From assembly GCA_030532025.1 (NCBI GenBank), contig JAUNLY010000005.1:1-34887 (forward strand): a stretch of 34,887 bases of DNA, read 5' to 3'. This DNA is from Eubacteriales bacterium. Its GTDB lineage: Bacteria > Bacillota > Clostridia > Christensenellales > Aristaeellaceae. The notes below the pieces were generated by a model. That model searched no databases. It saw nothing but the letters and a program-made list of their open reading frames with translations, and had not been told where the DNA came from. Made by a program: the position numbers and the translations under genes. Below, piece after piece: positions 17,031-25,975 of the stretch (position 1 is its first letter; each line of letters starts with the position of its first letter).

Positions 17031-18236
17031 ATGAAAAAATCACTATCTCTTCTGTTAGCTCTTATGATGGTGCTTTCAGCAGCTTTTGTCATGGCTGAAA
17101 ATAAGGACTATTCGGGCTATACTATCCGTATCTATTCAAACTCCAACTCAACCGAGCGCGCCACATGGCTGCAAAACGCCGCAAAGGAAGCGGGCTTCAC
17201 CATTTCCATGGACGATAACTCCGTACTTTCCGGCGATACCACCGTTATACAGGCCGCTAACGAAAATAAAGACGGCGACATAATATTTGGCTTAAACGAA
17301 ATACGTTGGTCACAGCTTGTAAACGGCATATACGAAAACCTTAAGGTTATGGACTGGACGCCTGCTTGGGCAGAAGAAGTGGGCAATTACAAGTATGACG
17401 GCAAGGCTTACGGCCTTGTGGTTCAAAACATACTTATGCTTTACCGCAACGACGAACTTGGCACAAACGGAGAAGAACTGCACTTTAAACATTGGGCGGA
17501 TATAATTAACAGCGGCTTAAAGTGGTACCGCCAAGGCAAGGTAGGCGGCACTACTAATACAAACATAAATAACGCCATGCTCTATGCGTTTACAGAGCCA
17601 GATTCACCTGCCGGCGGCATCAGCGTAGAAGGTTGGAAAGCCCTGTGGCAGTACTGCCGTGACGGCTTTTTCACAGGCGACAAATACGGCTTTGACCCTC
17701 TCAACAGGGGCGATGTACAGCTTTCAACATTTTACTCATCTTCACTTTATGGCAACATAGACGCCGCTGCGGATTCTTCCGACAACCCCTTAAAAGGAAC
17801 GCTTGAACCCGAAAACTGGGCCTTGGTCGATATAGAAGACGGGACATATTACATAGCGGAATATTTAGGCGTATTGGATCGTGCCGGCCGTAGCGCCGAA
17901 GAAACCGAAGCCGTTGTAGCTTTTGCGGAATGGTTTGGCTCTTCAGAAGTACAGGCAGAATGGGCGGCAGAGTTTGACTCTTACCCCTGCAACGCTGCAG
18001 CTGTTGCGGAAATATACGACGAAACTCCTCTAATCTACACACTGCCTAACTTTTCTCTTAACAAAGTCGAAGGTACTAACCTTAGCTATGCCGAGTACGT
18101 CGGCGAACATATAACCCAGTGGACAAACATTATGACAAACTTGGGTTTCTATTGGGCGGATTCAACTGCAGAACCTGCAGAACCCGACTGGGATAACTTA
18201 GACTGGGCGGTCTTAACACAAGCGCCTGCAAAATAA
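17031..18236 (+). CDS. ABC transporter substrate-binding protein (iron/polyamine type)
   Basis: Captures the solute outside the membrane for the ATPase and permease encoded next. The 401 residues start with a signal peptide cleaved probably after A22 (FVMA|EN). There is no lipobox cysteine, so it is not a typical Gram-positive lipoprotein. The body resembles the family-1 binding proteins of the Fe3+/spermidine/2-aminoethylphosphonate group. The partners are FbpC/PotA-like and FbpB-like, which supports this, but the substrate cannot be fixed. AGGGGGAT lies just ahead of the ATG. A strong hairpin and a palindromic repeat separate it from the ATPase gene, which may lower downstream expression relative to the binding protein. 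Confidence 0.87.
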   Translation: MKKSLSLLLALMMVLSAAFVMAENKDYSGYTIRIYSNSNSTERATWLQNAAKEAGFTISMDDNSVLSGDTTVIQAANENKDGDIIFGLNEIRWSQLVNGIYENLKVMDWTPAWAEEVGNYKYDGKAYGLVVQNILMLYRNDELGTNGEELHFKHWADIINSGLKWYRQGKVGGTTNTNINNAMLYAFTEPDSPAGGISVEGWKALWQYCRDGFFTGDKYGFDPLNRGDVQLSTFYSSSLYGNIDAAADSSDNPLKGTLEPENWALVDIEDGTYYIAEYLGVLDRAGRSAEETEAVVAFAEWFGSSEVQAEWAAEFDSYPCNAAAVAEIYDETPLIYTLPNFSLNKVEGTNLSYAEYVGEHITQWTNIMTNLGFYWADSTAEPAEPDWDNLDWAVLTQAPAK

Positions 18237-18251
18237 TCTTTTTACAAATCG

Positions 18252-18290
18252 GGGTGGCAGCTCCATTTTGTGGGCTGCCACCCTTAATTA
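18252..18290 (+). terminator. Stem-loop after the binding-protein gene (attenuator)
   Basis: GGGTGGCAGC (18252-18261) pairs perfectly with GCTGCCACCC (18274-18283), and only a weak TTAATTAT follows. Such hairpins after binding-protein genes commonly reduce read-through and stabilise upstream mRNA. Confidence 0.7.
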
Positions 18291-18293
18291 TAC

Positions 18294-18360
18294 TAATACT
18301 AATCTCAAACCTTACTGCTTTGATAAATTTGTCTTTGCATTAACGATTTGGATTAGTATA
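18294..18360 (+). repeat. Dispersed palindromic repeat inside an operon
   Basis: The shortest full copy: ends TAATACTAATC and GATTTGGATTAGTATA, with no extended core. It lies between the binding-protein gene and the ATPase gene, ending about 20 bases ahead of the ATPase start. The mRNA would fold it into a hairpin close to that ribosome binding site. Confidence 0.85.
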
Positions 18361-18379
18361 AACATAAGGGGAAATTATA

Positions 18380-19402
18380 ATGATAGAGCTTGAAAATATC
18401 GTAGTTAAATTTGAGGATTTTATAGCCTTGCACAACATAAACGTAAACGTTAAAGAAGGGGAATTTTTTACTTTTTTAGGCCCTTCAGGCTGTGGTAAGA
18501 CAACTACTTTGCGTACCATTACAGGTTTTGTTGAGCCTTATGAAGGCACTGTAAAAGTAAACGGGGTGGACATCACCAACACACCTATCGAAAAGCGCAA
18601 CATAGGCATAATATTCCAAAGCTACGCTCTGTTCCCCTCCATGACGGTTAGAAACAATATAGCTTTCGGGCTTAAATTGCAAAAATTAAATAAGAACGAA
18701 ATAAACAAAAAAGTGGAGTCCATCGCTAAAAAGGTGGATTTAGACAGCAAACTGCTCGATAGGGCGGTGGGTCAGCTTTCGGGCGGGCAGCAACAGCGTG
18801 TTGCAATAGCGAGGGCCTTGGTTACAGAGCCCGGCATTATATGCATGGACGAGCCTTTATCCAACTTGGACGCTAAGCTGCGTGTGCAACTGCGCAATGA
18901 GCTTAAAAAAATGCAGAAGGATTTTGGCATAACTACTATATACGTAACTCACGATCAGGAAGAGGCGCTCACTTTGTCCGACAGGATTGCGGTTTTTAAC
19001 AAAGGCCGCATCGAGCAGATAGGCACGCCCAACGAAATATACAACCATTCGGCGTCGCGTTTTGTGTGCAACTTCATAGGGGATATTAATAAATTAAATG
19101 GGCAATTAGTAAAGGATCTGGGCTTAAGCCCAGATTATCACCATTATATACGCCTTGAAAGGTTGCACATAAACCCTGTCCAAAAAAGCGACGATGAACT
19201 GCAAGTAATGGGCGTTGTAAAGTCGAGGGAGTATTACGGGCTTTATATAAAATACACCATTCAAATAGGCGATTGCACCGTTAAAGCCGTTGAAAAGAAC
19301 GACGGTATAAACCTTTTGGACATAGGCGAACAGGTTTTGATAGGCATAAATAAAAGGGACATCATGAGCTATGACGATGACGAAAAGGAGATATCGGCAT
19401 GA
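18380..19402 (+). CDS. ABC transporter ATP-binding protein (FbpC/PotA type)
   Basis: The ATPase subunit of the importer. Walker A is GPSGCGKT (34-41), the Q-loop is FQSYALFP (about 79-86), the signature is LSGGQQQR (133-140), Walker B is GIICMDEP (152-159) and the H-loop is VTHDQEEA. A C-terminal extension of about 100 residues resembles the TOBE region of this subfamily. The 340 residues are typical. AAGGGGA precedes the ATG. The TGA stop overlaps the permease ATG (ATGA, 4-base overlap), so translation is probably coupled. Confidence 0.93.
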   Translation: MIELENIVVKFEDFIALHNINVNVKEGEFFTFLGPSGCGKTTTLRTITGFVEPYEGTVKVNGVDITNTPIEKRNIGIIFQSYALFPSMTVRNNIAFGLKLQKLNKNEINKKVESIAKKVDLDSKLLDRAVGQLSGGQQQRVAIARALVTEPGIICMDEPLSNLDAKLRVQLRNELKKMQKDFGITTIYVTHDQEEALTLSDRIAVFNKGRIEQIGTPNEIYNHSASRFVCNFIGDINKLNGQLVKDLGLSPDYHHYIRLERLHINPVQKSDDELQVMGVVKSREYYGLYIKYTIQIGDCTVKAVEKNDGINLLDIGEQVLIGINKRDIMSYDDDEKEISA

Positions 19403-21303
19403 AACAACGCACAACCCGTCCTGACTGGCTTAAACCGGATCTGCTTTTTAAGGTGTTCGGCATAGCGTTTTTTGTGTACCTGTTTTTTGGTTTTATGCTC
19501 ATACCCTGCCTTAACACCCTTACACAAATATTTACCACCAAGGGTGCGGACGGCAAAACAGACCCCTTTGCGGTACTGCGTTTTTTCTTTGCGGGGTCTA
19601 TGCCAATGTTTATATGGAACTCGCTTAAGCTTGCGATATGCCTTGTGATAACGGTAAATGTGGTTGGCATAAGCATAGTTTTGCTTACCGAATATTTTGA
19701 TATTAAAGGTGCAAAAATTTTGCGGCTGGGTTATATAACAACGCTTATTTATTCGGGCGTGGCGCTTGTTACAGGTTATTTATTCCTGTACGATTCAGAC
19801 GGCATATTGACTACATGGCTGGTAAGGAGCTTCCCTAATATTGACCGCAACTGGTTTTCAGGCTTTAGGGCGGTGCTTTTTACTATGACATTTGCCTGTA
19901 CGTCAAACCATATGCTTTTTTTAAGGAACGCCATACGAACAATAGACTATAACACAGTGGAAGCGGCCCGTAACCTTGGCGCTAAGCCGTTTAAGGTGCT
20001 TATGAAGGTCGTGTTCCCAACACTTCTTCCAACACTTTTTTCTTTAACCATTATGACATTTATTACGGGGCTTTGCGCTATGAGCGCACCTACATTGCTT
20101 GGGTATAACTCCATAAATCCGGAGATTGTGCGCTTAGCGGGTTCTTCCGTTGCGGACGAAGCATTCCCACAGGCGAGGGCGGCTCTTTTGTCGGTAATAC
20201 TCGCTATGTTTACCATATTGCTTTTGACTTTGTTGTCCTCTTACGAGCGCAAAGGGCATTATTTAAGCGTTTCCAAAACTAAAGCAAAGCTTGTAAAGCA
20301 GAAGATAAATAACCCCGTTGCAAACGTGCTTGCCCATATATACGCTTATGCTCTTTTTATAGTGTATGCAATGCCGGTTGTTATGATAGTGCTTTTTGCT
20401 TTCCAAAACTATCCCGCCATAAGGTCTAAAACGCTGTCATTTGATCAATTTACGCTTATAAACTTTTTCGGCACTCAGGATTATGAGTTTATGACAAACC
20501 GCGGCAAGCATAAATTGCGCCCTAACTCCATTTCAGGTGTGTTTTCAAATGCGGATACGGTAGGCGGCATAAGGCTTTCCCTTCTGCTGTCGGCTATTGC
20601 GGCAGCGCTTGCCTGCGTTATTGTGGTTATTGCCGTAAACTATATTTTTAAAAACAAAAACAAAAAGCGCAGCACATTGCTCGAATATTCAATGCTGTTC
20701 CCGTGGCTTTTGCCAACAATACTAATTTGCTATTCATACCGCACCTTCTTTAACTCGGACAATGTATGGTACGTTGGGAATGTTAACCTATATATGCGAG
20801 AAAACGTGCGCTTTTTAATTATTGTCGCCTATACGGTAGTTAAACTGCCCTTTGCTGTTAGAATGATAAAGGCCGCTTTCTATGCTATTGATGAAGAGCT
20901 TGAGGACGCCGCCAGAAACCTTGGGGCAAGCCCAATAGTAACCTTTTTACGCATAAAACTGCCGATAGTTCTTCCGAGCGTTCTTGCCGTGTTTGCGCTT
21001 AATTTAAACAGCCTGTTCACGGAGTACGATATGTCCGCCACGTTCCACTCAAGCTATGGTAAAACTTATGCTATGGTAATGCAGGCCATGACCATGGAAG
21101 AAGGCAGGGACGGCTATAACGTAAACGCTTCAGGCCGTCGCTGCGCTTCAACGGTATTTATTATGGTGCTAAGCGGCATAATACTCTACTTGGTTTACGG
21201 CGTGGGTGCCCGCGACCTTAACGAAAGGCTTATCGCAAAAGAAAAACGCCGCGAAAGAAAAGAAAAATTAATAGCCAGATTTAATACTAATCTCAAACAT
21301 TAA
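19399..21303 (+). CDS. ABC transporter permease, fused double domain (FbpB type)
   Basis: A membrane permease with two BPD-type domains in one chain of 634 residues and about 12 predicted spans. Each half has an EAA loop for docking to the ATPase: EAARNLGAKPFKVLMKVVFP and EDAARNLGASPIVTFLRIKLP. This layout is common for iron(III) and related importers. The last six residues (NTNLKH) and the stop codon are encoded by the left arm of a palindromic repeat (21282-21442), so the original C-terminus has probably been replaced or trimmed. It overlaps the ATPase gene by 4 bases. Confidence 0.92.
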   Translation: MKQRTTRPDWLKPDLLFKVFGIAFFVYLFFGFMLIPCLNTLTQIFTTKGADGKTDPFAVLRFFFAGSMPMFIWNSLKLAICLVITVNVVGISIVLLTEYFDIKGAKILRLGYITTLIYSGVALVTGYLFLYDSDGILTTWLVRSFPNIDRNWFSGFRAVLFTMTFACTSNHMLFLRNAIRTIDYNTVEAARNLGAKPFKVLMKVVFPTLLPTLFSLTIMTFITGLCAMSAPTLLGYNSINPEIVRLAGSSVADEAFPQARAALLSVILAMFTILLLTLLSSYERKGHYLSVSKTKAKLVKQKINNPVANVLAHIYAYALFIVYAMPVVMIVLFAFQNYPAIRSKTLSFDQFTLINFFGTQDYEFMTNRGKHKLRPNSISGVFSNADTVGGIRLSLLLSAIAAALACVIVVIAVNYIFKNKNKKRSTLLEYSMLFPWLLPTILICYSYRTFFNSDNVWYVGNVNLYMRENVRFLIIVAYTVVKLPFAVRMIKAAFYAIDEELEDAARNLGASPIVTFLRIKLPIVLPSVLAVFALNLNSLFTEYDMSATFHSSYGKTYAMVMQAMTMEEGRDGYNVNASGRRCASTVFIMVLSGIILYLVYGVGARDLNERLIAKEKRRERKEKLIARFNTNLKH

Positions 21304-21442
21304 TGCTTCGATAAACTTGTCTTTTTCCGTTTTTGCTTTGCCTTCCTCAGTCAGCGTAGCACCGCTACGCCTCCTTCACTCGGCTTTGCAAAAAAGAAAA
21401 AATCCGGCGTTTCTCTTTGCATTAACGATTTGGATTAGTATA
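21282..21442 (+). repeat. Dispersed palindromic repeat, long copy
   Basis: The left end TTAATACTAATC and right end GATTTGGATTAGTAT are imperfect inverted repeats. The core contains the perfect 7-base hairpin GCGTAGC-ACC-GCTACGC, nested in TTTTTGCTTTGCC/GGCTTTGCAAAAA. The left end lies inside the permease reading frame. Confidence 0.88.
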
Positions 21443-21517
21443 AAAAACCTAAAAAAGAAAGCGCTGTATAATATTTGAATTAAAAGGCAAGTTGTAATGT
21501 AAATATACCTCAGAGAA

Positions 21518-21546
21518 TTTATAAGCGATTTTCAAGACGGTATAAT
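21518..21546 (+). promoter_or_regulatory. Possible promoter of the DUF488 gene
   Basis: TATAAT at 21541-21546 has TTTATA (4/6) 17 bases upstream at 21518-21523. Between the repeat (ending 21442) and this site I see nothing else. Confidence 0.45.
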
Positions 21547-21611
21547 AATGTGCGCTGTTAAAGTTGGGAGTTTATGCTAATATAAACATATGCCGAATGG
21601 AGGTGTAGATA

Positions 21612-21992
21612 ATGTATAGTATTTCGTGCAAAAGGGTTTACGATGAGCCTGATATAAATGACGGCAAGCGTATATTGGTAGACCGCCTCTGGCCAAGAGG
21701 CCTTAAAAAAGAAATAGCAAAGCTTGATTTCTGGGCAAAGGATATGACCCCATCAACCGATCTTAGAAAGTGGTTTTCACACGACCCAGATAAATACGAT
21801 GCCTTTTCCGCACAATACACAATAGAGCTTGACAATAACCCGAGCGCCGACAGCTTTATAGAAAGTTTGCGCAATACACTAAAAACAGAGCCCGTAACTT
21901 TCCTCTACGCCGCCAAAGACACCACCAACAACCACGCTAACGTGCTAAAAAACTGGGTCTATAAAAGACTTCAACAAAACAAGGCGGAGTGA
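21612..21992 (+). CDS. DUF488 family protein (YeaO-like)
   Basis: A small cytosolic protein of 126 residues. The start RVYDEPDINDGKRILVDRLW, followed by PRGLKKE and the segment WFSHDPDKYDAF, is characteristic of the YeaO branch of DUF488. The function is not established. GGAGG lies 8-10 bases ahead of the ATG. It appears to be a single-gene unit with its own candidate promoter, and it lies between the ABC operon and the UDP-galacturonate operon. Confidence 0.85.
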   Translation: MYSISCKRVYDEPDINDGKRILVDRLWPRGLKKEIAKLDFWAKDMTPSTDLRKWFSHDPDKYDAFSAQYTIELDNNPSADSFIESLRNTLKTEPVTFLYAAKDTTNNHANVLKNWVYKRLQQNKAE

Positions 21993-22429
21993 ATGGGCTG
22001 TAGAAAAATAAGGCAGATAAATACCCTTTCAATAAATAAAGTCGGGTAAATACGCTATAAAACATAAATTAAATGCGTTCTAAAAAACAATATAAATTAA
22101 TTACGCTACAGAAAATAAAGTGGATTAAATATATCCTACCCCAAACGCTAAACATATTGCCCCTTGTTTTTTTACCCAAGGGGCGTTTTTCTATTGAGTC
22201 TACTAAATGTAAATCTTATATTGTTGAGCTGTAACAGGTCGTGGCTAAAGAATGAACCTTTTCTTTTGCGGTTTTAGGAGACATATACAACAACTAACTG
22301 ACATAACAACTTATTCCGTTATGTTGCTATTAACAACAAAAATGGGCGTTACAATGACGCTATTAGGTTCAAAACACTTTGAAAAACAGCGAAAAACAGG
22401 AATATAATACTTTATCTGCAACATTAGCG
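21993..22429. other. AT-rich intergenic region
   Basis: No gene is supported here. Apart from the terminator at 22159-22190 it holds a 7-base inverted repeat ACATAAC/GTTATGT (about 22303-22327) and a tandem GAAAAACAG pair (22381-22399). None of these has a clear role. Confidence 0.5.
22159..22190 (+). terminator. Intrinsic terminator downstream of DUF488 gene
   Basis: GCCCCTTG (22159-22166) pairs perfectly with CAAGGGGC (22177-22184) and is followed by GTTTTT. It lies about 170 bases past the DUF488 stop. Confidence 0.8.
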
Positions 22430-22458
22430 TTGATTTTAAGCTTTATATACTGTATAAT
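22430..22458 (+). promoter_or_regulatory. Promoter of the UDP-galacturonate operon
   Basis: TTGATT (22430-22435), a 17-base spacer and TATAAT (22453-22458) lie about 58 bases ahead of the first gene. The XRE domain of that gene's product could act here (inference). Confidence 0.65.
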
Positions 22459-22515
22459 AAATATGTTGCGAATGGCACTTGTTGACACTGATAGCAACAG
22501 AACGGAGAATGTATC

Positions 22516-24009
22516 ATGAAACACCTGTCCTTGAAACTACTGGCGGAAACTGTCTTAAGCCGAAGGAAGGCGCTTGGCTTGTCACAGATTGCTTTATCTG
22601 AAAAAGCCAATATCAATCGTTCCGTCCTTTCCAGATTAGAGAGTGAGGATTATAGTCCTTCCGTAGATCAGCTATTGATGCTGTCATCGATTTTAAACTT
22701 CCAGATTTCTGATGTCATTGTTGATGATGAAGCGGATCTGCCTCCCGTTGAAAGGAAGAAGATTGCCGTAGCGGGTACAGGTTATGTCGGGCTGTCCCTT
22801 GCTGTCCTTCTTTCACAGCACAATGATGTGACTGCGGTAGATATCGTCCCCGAAAAAGTAGATAAGATAAACGCTTGGAAAAGCCCTATACAGGACGAAT
22901 ACATTGAAAAATATCTGGCAGAGCACGATGAGAGAAAGCTATCTCTGCGCGCGACCACCGATGCTGCGTCAGCCTATGCAGATGCGGATTTTATCGTTGT
23001 GGCCGCTCCAACCAACTACGATCCGAAGACGAATTTCTTTGATTGCAGCGCCGTTGAATCTGTGCTTGAATTGATAAAAGAAGCAAACTCTTATCGGGAG
23101 ATAAAGCCGACCGTAGTTATAAAGTCCACAATCCCTGTTGGCTACACTGTATCTGTACGTGAAAAAATGGGTATGGATAATATCATTTTCAGCCCCGAAT
23201 TTTTGCGTGAATCCAAGGCCCTTTATGATAATCTCTATCCCAGCCGTATCATCGTGGGAACTGACGAAGCGAATAAGAAACAGGCAGAGGAATTTGCGGC
23301 ACTTTTACAGCAGGGGGCTATTAAAACATCAATCCCAATTCTCTTTATGCCAACGACTGAGGCGGAGGCGACTAAGCTGTTTGTAAACACCTATCTCGCT
23401 TTGCGCGTTTCTTATTTTAACGAGCTTGATACCTATGCGGAGGTTAAAAACTTAAAGACTGCGCCTATCATCAAAGGCGTGTGCCTTGATCCTCGTGTGG
23501 GTGACTATTATAACAATCCATCATTTGGTTACGGCGGATATTGCTTGCCTAAAGACACCAAACAGCTACTTGCAAATTATGAAGACGTGCCGGAAAACTT
23601 AATCGGAGCGATAGTTGAGTCCAACCGCACCAGAAAGTCTTTCATTGCAGACCGCGTTTTGGAAATTGCAGGAATTTATAGCAACAACGAGTCTTACTCT
23701 GTAACAAAGGAAAACCAGCAGAAGGAAGTTATCGTAGGCGTTTACCGCCTTACAATGAAATCCAACTCAGACAACTTCCGTCAATCTTCCATACAAGGTG
23801 TCATGAAGAGGATAAAGGCAAAGGGAGCCACGGTGGTTATTTACGAGCCTACCTTAGATAACGGTAGCACATTCTTTGGGTCTGTCGTGGTAAACGACCT
23901 TAAAAAGTTCAAGGAAATGTGTGGGTGTATTATCGCCAACCGTTATGACCCCATTTTAGATGATGTGGAAGAAAAGGTATATACCCGTGACCTGTTCCGC
24001 AGAGATTGA
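22516..24009 (+). CDS. XRE helix-turn-helix / UDP-glucose 6-dehydrogenase fusion
   Basis: Predicted to oxidise UDP-glucose to UDP-glucuronate with two NAD+. Residues about 80-480 form the dehydrogenase: Rossmann motif GTGYVG (87-92), [23 protein letters not shown], and [11 protein letters not shown] with catalytic C343, as in streptococcal HasB-like enzymes. Ahead of it, residues about 8-70 are an XRE-type helix-turn-helix ([20 protein letters not shown], then SVLSRLES), absent from ordinary enzymes of about 390-420 residues. The fusion is in one uninterrupted frame with GGAG 8 bases ahead of the ATG. The DNA-binding part may let the enzyme control its own operon (inference). Isoleucine codons favour ATT/ATC, unlike nearby genes. 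It is first of four genes. Confidence 0.92.
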   Translation: MKHLSLKLLAETVLSRRKALGLSQIALSEKANINRSVLSRLESEDYSPSVDQLLMLSSILNFQISDVIVDDEADLPPVERKKIAVAGTGYVGLSLAVLLSQHNDVTAVDIVPEKVDKINAWKSPIQDEYIEKYLAEHDERKLSLRATTDAASAYADADFIVVAAPTNYDPKTNFFDCSAVESVLELIKEANSYREIKPTVVIKSTIPVGYTVSVREKMGMDNIIFSPEFLRESKALYDNLYPSRIIVGTDEANKKQAEEFAALLQQGAIKTSIPILFMPTTEAEATKLFVNTYLALRVSYFNELDTYAEVKNLKTAPIIKGVCLDPRVGDYYNNPSFGYGGYCLPKDTKQLLANYEDVPENLIGAIVESNRTRKSFIADRVLEIAGIYSNNESYSVTKENQQKEVIVGVYRLTMKSNSDNFRQSSIQGVMKRIKAKGATVVIYEPTLDNGSTFFGSVVVNDLKKFKEMCGCIIANRYDPILDDVEEKVYTRDLFRRD

Positions 24010-24024
24010 CAAGGGAGCTTTAAA

Positions 24025-25224
24025 ATGACCAGAATGACGGAGGGCACGATGCGCTGCGAAGAGAGATTTTTTGAAATTTATGGAAAAGAGCCGGAGGGTC
24101 TCTCCTTTTCTCCGTATCGAATTTGCCCTATCGGTGCGCATAGCGACCATAACTTAGGCAAAATAACAGGTTTTGCTATTGACAAGGGCATACATTTCGC
24201 CTATGCTCCAAAGCAAAACGGCGTGGTAGAGCTACAAAGCCTACAATTCTTAAAGCGTGCCCAATGGCACATTCGTGATGTCGGTGAAAAGGCCGGCGAT
24301 TGGGCGGATTATCTCCGTGGAGCAACTTGGGCTTTGCTTAAGAAGTATTCGCTCAGCGTGGGTTTGTGCGGTGTAATCGAAGGTAGCTTGCCGATAGGCG
24401 GCTTGTCCTCATCGGCAGCCGTTATACTGGCCTTTTTGGATGCGCTGTGCAAAGTCAATCAAATTAAGCTTAATCCTCAAGAGCTTATAGATATAGCTTT
24501 TGATGGAGAAAAGAACTATGTGGGCGTAAATGTCGGCACATTAGACCAGAGCTGCGAAGTGTTAAGCCGCAAGGATCATCTGCTGTATCTGGACTGTCGG
24601 GATAATCAATATGAGCTTATCCCCGTTTCTCCCACCATGAAGCCATATAATATCGCCATTTTTTTCAGCGGTCTGGAGCACTCTCTGGCGGGTAGCAAGT
24701 ACAATATGCGAGTGGATGAGCTTAGAGCGGGAGTTTATGCCCTTCAGGCGCTAAGCGGCGCGGAATATGGAAAATTTGAGCAAGCTTTTGCACGTGATGT
24801 AAGCTTTGAAACCTATAAGCAGTATAAGGATAGGCTTCCTATACCGTGGGCTAAACGCTGTGAACACTGGTACACAGAGTTTCAGCGTGTAGAGGCCGGA
24901 GCGGAAGCATGGCGCCGAGGCGATCTTGACAGCTATGGCAAGCTGAGCTTTGAATCGGGCTGGTCCTCCATACACAACTGGGAGTCTGGCGCGCCGGAGC
25001 AGATACGCCTTTACGAAATCATGCGACAGACCGACGGCATCTATGGCGGACGGTTTAGCGGTGCGGGCTTTAAAGGCTGTTGCATGGCGCTAATAGACCC
25101 TACTAAAGCAGAGTACATAGAGGAACATGTCACCCAAGAATATTTAAAGGCATTTCCTCATCTAAAGGGCAAATACAGCTTCCATCTGTGCCAAACGGCA
25201 GATGGTATGGCAAATCAGAGGTAA
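24025..25224 (+). CDS. GHMP kinase, galacturonokinase-like
   Basis: A sugar-1-kinase of the galactokinase family. The N-terminal signature reads SPYRICPIGAHSDHNLG (29-45) where galactokinases have a GRVNLIGEHTDY-type motif; the YRICP-GAH-DH form recalls plant galacturonokinase. The ATP loop is LPIGGLSSSAAV (122-133), the base region contains D174, and GGRFSGAGFKGCCMAL is the third GHMP motif. I infer galacturonate to galacturonate-1-phosphate, because the neighbours make UDP-uronic acids; galactokinase activity is the alternative. The start at 24025 has AAGGGAG 7 bases upstream; ATGs at 24034 and 24049 are also possible. It follows the dehydrogenase after 15 bases. Confidence 0.82.
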   Translation: MTRMTEGTMRCEERFFEIYGKEPEGLSFSPYRICPIGAHSDHNLGKITGFAIDKGIHFAYAPKQNGVVELQSLQFLKRAQWHIRDVGEKAGDWADYLRGATWALLKKYSLSVGLCGVIEGSLPIGGLSSSAAVILAFLDALCKVNQIKLNPQELIDIAFDGEKNYVGVNVGTLDQSCEVLSRKDHLLYLDCRDNQYELIPVSPTMKPYNIAIFFSGLEHSLAGSKYNMRVDELRAGVYALQALSGAEYGKFEQAFARDVSFETYKQYKDRLPIPWAKRCEHWYTEFQRVEAGAEAWRRGDLDSYGKLSFESGWSSIHNWESGAPEQIRLYEIMRQTDGIYGGRFSGAGFKGCCMALIDPTKAEYIEEHVTQEYLKAFPHLKGKYSFHLCQTADGMANQR

Positions 25225-25231
25225 TTGGAAT

Positions 25232-25969
25232 ATGAAATGTATTATTTTGGCGGCCGGTTACGCTACACGGCTTTACCCCTTGACTGAGAACTATCCCAAA
25301 CCGCTGCTTAAGGTGGGCGAAAAAGCGATTCTGGATTGGTTGATAGAAGACATTCACAGTTCCGGCGATGTAAATGAATATATCGTGGTCTCCAACCACA
25401 AGTTTGCTGACCATTTTAAGGCTTGGGCACAGACACATACACTGCCCGTCACCGTAGTAGACGATGGTACCAGTACCAACGATACTCGCCTTGGGGCAGT
25501 GCGCGATATACAGTTCGCCATTGAGCAGCGCAATATTGATGACGATTTGCTTATCATAGCCGGTGATAATGTGTTGGATTTCAGCCTGACGCGATTTATA
25601 AGTTATGCTAAAGAAAAAGGAAGCTCCTGCACCATGCGTTATTGGGAGGACGATGAAGATAGGCTTCGCAAGAGCGGCGTCAGTGAGATAGGCGAAAACG
25701 ATGTATTGCTGTCCTTAGAGGAGAAACCTACCAACCCGAAAAGCCATTGGTGCACACCGCCATTTTATTTCTATGTGCGAGATGATGCGGCTAAAATTAA
25801 AGACGCAATTGCAGATGGTTGCGAGGTCGATGCTCCGGGTAGTTTAGCCGCATGGATGTGCCGCAATAGCACCTTACACAGCATGCAGATGCCGGGCCAA
25901 CGCTATGATATAGGAAATTTAGAAAGCTACGAACAGGTTCAAAAAACATACAGAGGAATTACGAGGTGA
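25232..25969 (+). CDS. Sugar-1-phosphate nucleotidyltransferase
   Basis: Transfers a nucleotide to a sugar-1-phosphate. The 245 residues open with MKCIILAAGYATRLYPLT, the NTP-transferase signature with the catalytic Arg, and then NYPKPLLKVG with the substrate-side Lys. IAGDNVLDF holds the metal-binding Asp. In this operon the natural guess is UTP plus galacturonate-1-phosphate to UDP-galacturonate (inference). The chosen ATG has AGAGG about 11 bases upstream; an upstream in-frame ATG at 25202 would overlap the kinase gene and add residues unlike the family. The gap to the kinase stop is 7 bases and to the epimerase start 6. Confidence 0.88.
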   Translation: MKCIILAAGYATRLYPLTENYPKPLLKVGEKAILDWLIEDIHSSGDVNEYIVVSNHKFADHFKAWAQTHTLPVTVVDDGTSTNDTRLGAVRDIQFAIEQRNIDDDLLIIAGDNVLDFSLTRFISYAKEKGSSCTMRYWEDDEDRLRKSGVSEIGENDVLLSLEEKPTNPKSHWCTPPFYFYVRDDAAKIKDAIADGCEVDAPGSLAAWMCRNSTLHSMQMPGQRYDIGNLESYEQVQKTYRGITR

Positions 25970-25975
25970 ATTAAT

